From Thiotrichaceae bacterium UBA4486 (GTDB taxonomy: Bacteria; Pseudomonadota; Gammaproteobacteria; Eutrophobiales; Eutrophobiaceae): 64,000 bases of DNA. Where the stretch lies: positions 55,364-119,363 of the forward strand of contig DGNS01000012.1 of NCBI GenBank assembly GCA_002389045.1, written 5' to 3'. The notes beneath the pieces were generated by a model. The model was not told the DNA's origin. It was given only the letters and a program-made list of their open reading frames with translations, and did not search any database. Numbering within the stretch: the stretch's first letter is position 1; every line of letters starts with the position of its first letter. Made by a program: the position numbers and the translations under genes. Below, one piece after another: positions 59,659 through 64,000 of the stretch.

Positions 59659-60486
59659 ATGCACTTGAAGCATCTGCTGTGGATTGTGTCGTTCATTGCC
59701 TACATTTCCGGCCTGGCCGGTGCGCGAGCGGAAATGCCGGATGCGCCTTACCGGGATAAAAGCCCGGAGGAATTGTTGGCGATGGCGACCCGCTACGAGC
59801 ATGGCGAAGGCACGCGGCGCGATATTGACGAGGCCATCCGGCTCTATTGCCGGGCAGCCAGGCAGGGCCTTGGTGAGGCCGCTTACCGGTTGGGCTGGAT
59901 CTATGCCAACGGCCGGGGTGGGCAGCGAAATGATACTGTCGCCGCCTCCTGGTTTTCCCTGTCAGCCGAGAGCGGTGATGCCCATGCCGAGCGCATGCTG
60001 AATCTGGTTGCTGCAAGTCCTGCTGAGGAAAACCGGCGCTGTCTTTTGTCCTCCGGTGAAGAGTTTCAACCGGCGCTGCAAAGTGTGCCGGATCCGGACC
60101 GGGCCCTGGTTGAGTCCTGGGTCGAACGCCTGGCGCCGGATTACAAGTTGCACAAGGATCTGGTGCTGGCCGTTATCGAGACCGAATCCGCGTTTAATGT
60201 CCGTGCACATTCCCCGAAAAACGCCCGCGGCCTGATGCAATTGATCCCGGCCACCGCGGTTCGCTTCGGTGTTCGTGATATATGGGACCCTCTCGACAAC
60301 CTGCGCGGCGGCATGGCGTACCTGCGCTGGTTGCTGGATTACTTTGACGGCGACCTCAGCCTGGCGTTGGCCGGATATAATGCCGGGGAAAAAGCCGTGG
60401 ATCGTTACCGCGGCATTCCCCCCTACCCGGAAACCCGGGCCTACGTCAGGCAGGTCCTGCGCCGTTACGACAGATCCCGCGCCTGA
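59659..60486 (+). CDS. Lytic transglycosylase with Sel1-like repeats
   Basis: The 275-residue protein has a signal peptide (LLWIVSFIAYISGLAGARA), two Sel1-like repeats (LAMATRYEHGEGTRRDIDEA and LGWIYANGRGGQRND regions) and an SLT domain with VIETESAFNVRAHSPKNARGLMQLIP, with Glu176 the likely catalytic acid. It is a second periplasmic transglycosylase next to the MltF-like one. Its last 41 bp overlap the convergent PEP-CTERM-like gene. Confidence 0.9.
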   Translation: MHLKHLLWIVSFIAYISGLAGARAEMPDAPYRDKSPEELLAMATRYEHGEGTRRDIDEAIRLYCRAARQGLGEAAYRLGWIYANGRGGQRNDTVAASWFSLSAESGDAHAERMLNLVAASPAEENRRCLLSSGEEFQPALQSVPDPDRALVESWVERLAPDYKLHKDLVLAVIETESAFNVRAHSPKNARGLMQLIPATAVRFGVRDIWDPLDNLRGGMAYLRWLLDYFDGDLSLALAGYNAGEKAVDRYRGIPPYPETRAYVRQVLRRYDRSRA

Positions 60487-61069
60487 TTTTATTCCACGGT
60501 TTTGCTGAACGTGCAAACGCCAGCAGAGGCAGCCCAAGACACAGAAGCAAAACCATGGGCGGCTCCGGTGCGCTGTACGGCTGGACAGTGAAACTGTCGA
60601 GACTGAAACCGTTGCCGTCAACGTGTTGAACGGCGATCTTTTTCCCTGTGGCCAGATACACACCGCCCAGATCAATAAAACCCGAGGTGGAAAACTCCGT
60701 TATCAGGCCGTCGAGATTGTAGGCACCGATATCGCTGGCGCCCAGTCCCGAGACAGCGAATCCGAGCAAACTGACATCCACATCAAACACTATATCGATA
60801 AATTCCACGAGACCGCTGCCGGCATCGATGTTGTCAGTGTCATCGCCGGCACCCTCGGCATTGATGCCAAAGCCGGCGCTGGTGCGGTTGAATACGCCGT
60901 TTGATGCGATGGCTGTCAGGGTAATACCGAGCCGTTCGAGGCTGAGTTCCGCGCGGTCATCCAGTGATTCGATGACAGGATCGCGAAAATCAAAGTCTAT
61001 CGGTGTGGCTGTAGCGAAACCGGGCAGGCATAAAAGAACGAGATAAAACCAGAGTGGTTGTTTCAGCAT
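60446..61069 (-). CDS. PEP-CTERM-like secreted protein
   Basis: The 207-residue protein has a signal peptide (WFYLVLLCLPGFATA), a beta-rich domain with GFGINAEGAGDDTDNIDAGSG, and near the end SAPEPPMVLLLCLGLPLLAFARSAK. That is the PEP motif, hydrophobic helix and basic stop of PEP-CTERM exosortase targets. About 20 further residues (PWNKIRRGICRNGAGPA) follow the basic stop, unlike typical members, and lie over the 3' end of the transglycosylase gene. The true stop may have been lost. Function unknown; surface or biofilm-matrix roles are known for the class. Confidence 0.75.
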   Translation of the reverse strand: MLKQPLWFYLVLLCLPGFATATPIDFDFRDPVIESLDDRAELSLERLGITLTAIASNGVFNRTSAGFGINAEGAGDDTDNIDAGSGLVEFIDIVFDVDVSLLGFAVSGLGASDIGAYNLDGLITEFSTSGFIDLGGVYLATGKKIAVQHVDGNGFSLDSFTVQPYSAPEPPMVLLLCLGLPLLAFARSAKPWNKIRRGICRNGAGPA

Positions 61070-61212
61070 GATGACTCTCCTTGTTGCTGTTGTAATCCGT
61101 TAACTCCCGATCAGTATACGCATGGCGGTTGTATCGTCAACATTCATGTGATAATTCATCACTAATCAGGTCGCTATCACACTTTATTTTCACTCATTCA
61201 GGTGAGACTGCC

Positions 61213-61920
61213 ATGCAAACCATCCAGACCATTTCCCTGATCAACCTGGCCCTGTCGTTTATCCCAGCATGTGTCGTCATCTGGATCCTGTATTCATGGT
61301 CGCTGGGCGGGAGCACGGCGGTGTACTCCGTTTTTCGTATGCTGGTGCAGTTGTTGTTGATTGGTTATGTATTGACCTGGATTTTCGAGTCGAAGCAATC
61401 CGTTGTCATCATGCTGGTGTTGGCGTTGATGCTGCTGGTCTCGAGCTGGATCGCGTTGCGGCCGGTTGCGGGCAATCATCGCCGGCTTTACCTGAAAGTG
61501 CTGTTTTCCATCAGCCTGGGCGGCATTACGACACTGGCGCTGATTGCGGGAGCGGTGCTGGATTTGAATCCGTGGTTTGCGCCGCACATGATGATACCCC
61601 TGGCCGGAATGATCTTTGCCAACTCGATGAATACCGTCAGTGTGGCGGCCGAGCGGTTTGCATCGGAAACAGCCAACAGCGTGCCTTATGACAAGGCAAG
61701 AAACCTGGCCATGAATGCGGCCATGATCCCGGTGATCAACTCCATGTTTGCGGTAGGCCTGGTCTCCCTGCCGGGAATGATGACCGGCCAGATCCTGTCC
61801 GGGGTATCACCATTGATAGCGGTGCGCTACCAGATCATGGTCATGTGTATGATTTTCGGTTCCGCCGGGATCTCGGCGGCCTGTTATTTGTGGCTGATGC
61901 GAAAAGACCTGAATGAGTGA
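61213..61920 (+). CDS. UPF0014/FetB-like ABC transporter permease
   Basis: The 235-residue protein has about seven membrane helices, with VFRMLVQLLLIGYVL, MIPLAGMIFANSMNTVSVAAERF and SLPGMMTGQILSGVSP, all characteristic of the UPF0014 family. The E. coli member FetB (YbbM) works with the ATPase FetA in iron export or stress resistance. No ATPase gene is adjacent here. The ATG at 61213 has a GGTGAG ribosome site; an in-frame start at 61129 is less likely. Confidence 0.88.
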   Translation: MQTIQTISLINLALSFIPACVVIWILYSWSLGGSTAVYSVFRMLVQLLLIGYVLTWIFESKQSVVIMLVLALMLLVSSWIALRPVAGNHRRLYLKVLFSISLGGITTLALIAGAVLDLNPWFAPHMMIPLAGMIFANSMNTVSVAAERFASETANSVPYDKARNLAMNAAMIPVINSMFAVGLVSLPGMMTGQILSGVSPLIAVRYQIMVMCMIFGSAGISAACYLWLMRKDLNE

Positions 61921-62055
61921 CGCGTACCTCGGGAACTGACATCCGATGGGTAGAGTAAACCATCGATGCGGCAAGCCGCTTGACAGGGCGGCGTGTCCGG
62001 CGTTTAATCAAATCAGGACGAGCAAATCCACCTTTCGCAGGGAACAGGGATACAG

Positions 62056-62316
62056 ATGGCGAAATCAATTTCCTTCCACGATCTGTTTGTTAATCACTAT
62101 CAGCGGTTTCAGACTGGCGCAGTCAATGAGACTCTGATAACACTCGATATATTTTTGTCGGCATGGAAGATCTTCTGCGATCAACGGGATATGTGCAGAT
62201 TGGATATGGAGCCGCGCCGTTTGGCCGAAATCAAAACACGTTTTGGTCAGTTGCGACCACACCAACGGTGTAACGGGGATTATCTCACGATTTACTCATA
62301 TCAGGCGCCGATGTAA
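62056..62316 (+). CDS. Small hypothetical protein
   Basis: The 86-residue frame starts with ATG and encodes MAKSISFHDLFVNHYQRFQ..., with two Cys and several His residues and a mixed charge. No family is recognised and the ribosome site (CAGGGA) is moderate. It lies alone between the permease gene and the right-edge genes. It may be real, but this is weakly supported. Confidence 0.45.
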   Translation: MAKSISFHDLFVNHYQRFQTGAVNETLITLDIFLSAWKIFCDQRDMCRLDMEPRRLAEIKTRFGQLRPHQRCNGDYLTIYSYQAPM

Positions 62317-62477
62317 TCTTATTACTTCTATTCAGGGACAAGGAACGCAATGATGCTGAATCGAAAAACCCTCTCTGCTTTGCCCGGGCTTCAACCGGGT
62401 TCCGGCTGTGATAGCCCCTTGTCCGGAAATATTACCTCTTTCATCCATGGCAACGTTGTTCTTCAGGAGCGCTGCAT

Positions 62478-63251
62478 ATGAAATCCAAAACAATGAAATT
62501 CCTCATCGGGCTTATTGGCGTCGTCGTTCTCTATCAGGGCGCGAAGTGGGGCTGGGGTGAAACAGCGCAGGCGTATTTTAATTACCGCTGCGAGCAGGAT
62601 GCAGGGGAGTTTATCTATCGGACGGTGGAGAATGTGGAAGGGGTGTTTCAGATGCGGCCGAGGGAGCAAGGGGAATATTTCTCGCGGTTACGGAGGGGGG
62701 ATTTGATGGAAGATCCTTATGGGCATACAAACACAGAGGCACAAAGACCCTGGACATTATTTCTAAGACATCCTTCGAAACCAACCTATCATTTTTTTGA
62801 AACTTCTCAGGCACCTGATCTACAAGAATATGATCTTGGAGTAAGTACTCGTGAATTTTCTAAACGGCCTGAACCAGCAGGTCAACCATATTGGCGTATG
62901 ACATATGATGGTTTAAGGAGAAGAGTTAAAAGTGATCTGTATTGGACAATGTTGCGCCCCGAACAGGTATCAGAGATCAAAAGTCAATATGGTTTTACTT
63001 GGCGGCAAGTACGAAATCGGTGGGATAAGTATTTCGGCATCATCGGTGGCGAATTGATTATCAAGAAATTAGATACAGATGAAACATTGGGTATCCGCCG
63101 TGGCTTTTTCTTTTGGCCGTCGTGGTCAAAACGAGGAGGGATTTGTCCCAAAAGAAAGCACGATTATATAACCGTTGAGTTCGTAAGCAAGGTATTAAAG
63201 CCCGCGCCGTTTGACGACAGCTTTTTAAAGGAGAAGGAGTATGGATATTAA
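62478..63251 (+). CDS. Membrane-anchored hypothetical protein, possible partner of the lipase-like protein
   Basis: The 257-residue protein has one N-terminal hydrophobic helix (FLIGLIGVVVLYQGAKW) and then a soluble region rich in aromatic and charged residues, with several Trp/Arg pairs. No family is recognised. From about 62700 on, the DNA is notably AT-richer than the chromosome average. The gene overlaps the lipase-like gene by 11 bp, so the two are translated together; a membrane-anchored partner, inhibitor or chaperone is plausible but unproven. Confidence 0.68.
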   Translation: MKSKTMKFLIGLIGVVVLYQGAKWGWGETAQAYFNYRCEQDAGEFIYRTVENVEGVFQMRPREQGEYFSRLRRGDLMEDPYGHTNTEAQRPWTLFLRHPSKPTYHFFETSQAPDLQEYDLGVSTREFSKRPEPAGQPYWRMTYDGLRRRVKSDLYWTMLRPEQVSEIKSQYGFTWRQVRNRWDKYFGIIGGELIIKKLDTDETLGIRRGFFFWPSWSKRGGICPKRKHDYITVEFVSKVLKPAPFDDSFLKEKEYGY

Positions 63252-64000
63252 AAGCTATTATGAATTTGTTTTAGCCCAGTTTGCAGCCGAGTCCTATTGG
63301 GACAATCTGTATGGTTCTGAGCCGTTTGACATTAATAATGCTGTTCAATTTCGTGATCGATTGTTAAATGGCGCCAACCACTATGATGTGGTTGACCGAT
63401 TGAAGCAGGGCGGTGACATGGGTCCAACCCAGATGACCAACCGAATGGTAAACGACTTCGAATCCACCTGGCAAATCATCACCCACCTCCCCAACCAGAC
63501 CAGCGGTTTCTCCGCCACGTTATTGCAGCACAAAACCACCGGAGAATTCACCCTGTCCTTTCGTGGCACTGAGCCCAAGAATGAGAATGACGGCGGTGAC
63601 AGGCGGCGCGATGTCTTTGGGGCTAATGCTGAAATCACCTTTGACGGTTTCTCCTTCGCCCAGATCCAGGATATGGAAGAGTTTTACAAGCAGATCAAAA
63701 ACGGCTATGCGTATAACGAATCAACACAAGGTTTTGAAGCCGATGCATCACTGAACGAATTCAGGGATCTCATGACCGCAAATGGTAAGTTAAACATTAC
63801 CGGATATTCACTGGGCGGGCACCTGGCACAGATCTTTACGTTATTACATTATGATGAAGTGCTGCATGCCTACACTTTCAACGGGACCGGGTTCGGTGAT
63901 TTTCCCGGCCTGACGGCCAGCGCCGGCACGATCGACAATTACGCAATCAATATTGAGGGCACCTTACTCGTGCTGGATGATATTCAACAGAACCCGCTCG
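63241..64000 (+). CDS. Lipase-like alpha/beta hydrolase (right-edge partial)
   Basis: The frame starts at ATG 63241 behind a GGAGAAGGAG ribosome site and stays open to the right edge (253 codons). It shows a lipase class 3-like core: LSFRGTEPKN, then NITGYSLGGHLAQIFTLL with Ser190 as nucleophile, and HAYTFNGTGFGD. The latter two motifs together are seen in large secreted lipase-like proteins, some with calcium-binding repeats. No N-terminal signal peptide is visible, so export would need a Type I, VI or similar route. The C-terminus is missing, so toxin or RTX parts cannot be judged. Confidence 0.8.
   Translation, partial: MDIKSYYEFVLAQFAAESYWDNLYGSEPFDINNAVQFRDRLLNGANHYDVVDRLKQGGDMGPTQMTNRMVNDFESTWQIITHLPNQTSGFSATLLQHKTTGEFTLSFRGTEPKNENDGGDRRRDVFGANAEITFDGFSFAQIQDMEEFYKQIKNGYAYNESTQGFEADASLNEFRDLMTANGKLNITGYSLGGHLAQIFTLLHYDEVLHAYTFNGTGFGDFPGLTASAGTIDNYAINIEGTLLVLDDIQQNPL

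Overview
The window is a stretch of a gammaproteobacterial chromosome centred on the replication origin region. The rpmH-rnpA-yidD-yidC-mnmE genes run leftward and dnaA-dnaN-recF-gyrB run rightward from about 32.3 kb. Between and inside them lie DnaA boxes, an AT-rich spacer with a DnaA-trio-like run, and two parS-like palindromes. The gene content points to an aerobic Gram-negative heterotroph: an aa3-type cytochrome oxidase with its assembly genes, LPS core and Kdo genes, peptidoglycan recycling, biotin synthesis and the regulatory PTS. GC looks moderately high, with an AT-rich patch at 20.4-22.8 kb and another after 62.7 kb. The genus cannot be fixed from the sequence alone.

Layout. 0-4.4 kb: 3' end of rapZ, then EIIA-Man, HPr, EI and mgtE, with no sugar permease visible. 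4.4-9.1 kb: a zinc-ribbon methyltransferase, a DUF2782 protein, a LOG-family protein and polA. 9.3-13.1 kb: hisA-hisF-hisI-hisE followed by tatABC; tatB carries a 63-bp in-frame tandem duplication. 13.1-15.5 kb: a membrane C13 (legumain-like) peptidase, a rhodanese and an ArsR-type regulator. 15.7-28.3 kb: ilvE, a zf-CHCC protein and a large LPS/glycan cluster with four heptosyltransferase- or ELM1-type GT-B proteins, two GT4, two GT2, an O-antigen ligase, a FkbM methyltransferase and a DUF6165 protein. Inside it an inverted, AT-rich two-gene segment (FkbM + GT2) interrupts the forward operon. 28.4-38.6 kb: the origin region. 38.5-43.8 kb: comF and a tightly overlapping bioBFHCD operon ending in a clear terminator. 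44.0-52.8 kb: coxB-coxA-small protein-ctaG-coxC, then SURF1, a SCO-like protein, heme A synthase, heme O synthase and an uncharacterised membrane protein. 52.9-57.2 kb: kdsC-kdsD-calcium/sodium antiporter leftward, and amgK-murU rightward.

57.4-64 kb is less ordinary: an enlarged MltF-like transglycosylase with two solute-binding modules, a Sel1-plus-SLT transglycosylase behind a sigma54-like promoter, a PEP-CTERM-like secreted protein, an orphan UPF0014/FetB-type permease, small unknown proteins, and at the right edge a membrane-anchored unknown protein overlapping a serine lipase-like protein that runs out of the window.

Themes: envelope building and turnover (LPS core and ligation, Kdo, lytic transglycosylases, MurU/AmgK recycling, Tat, YidC) dominate. 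Several convergent gene pairs overlap or abut exactly, showing a compact genome. No tRNA, rRNA, CRISPR array or insertion sequence was seen. No clearly new system is proven. The best leads are the right-edge lipase/partner pair, the PEP-CTERM-like protein, the membrane C13 peptidase beside tatC, and the origin architecture.
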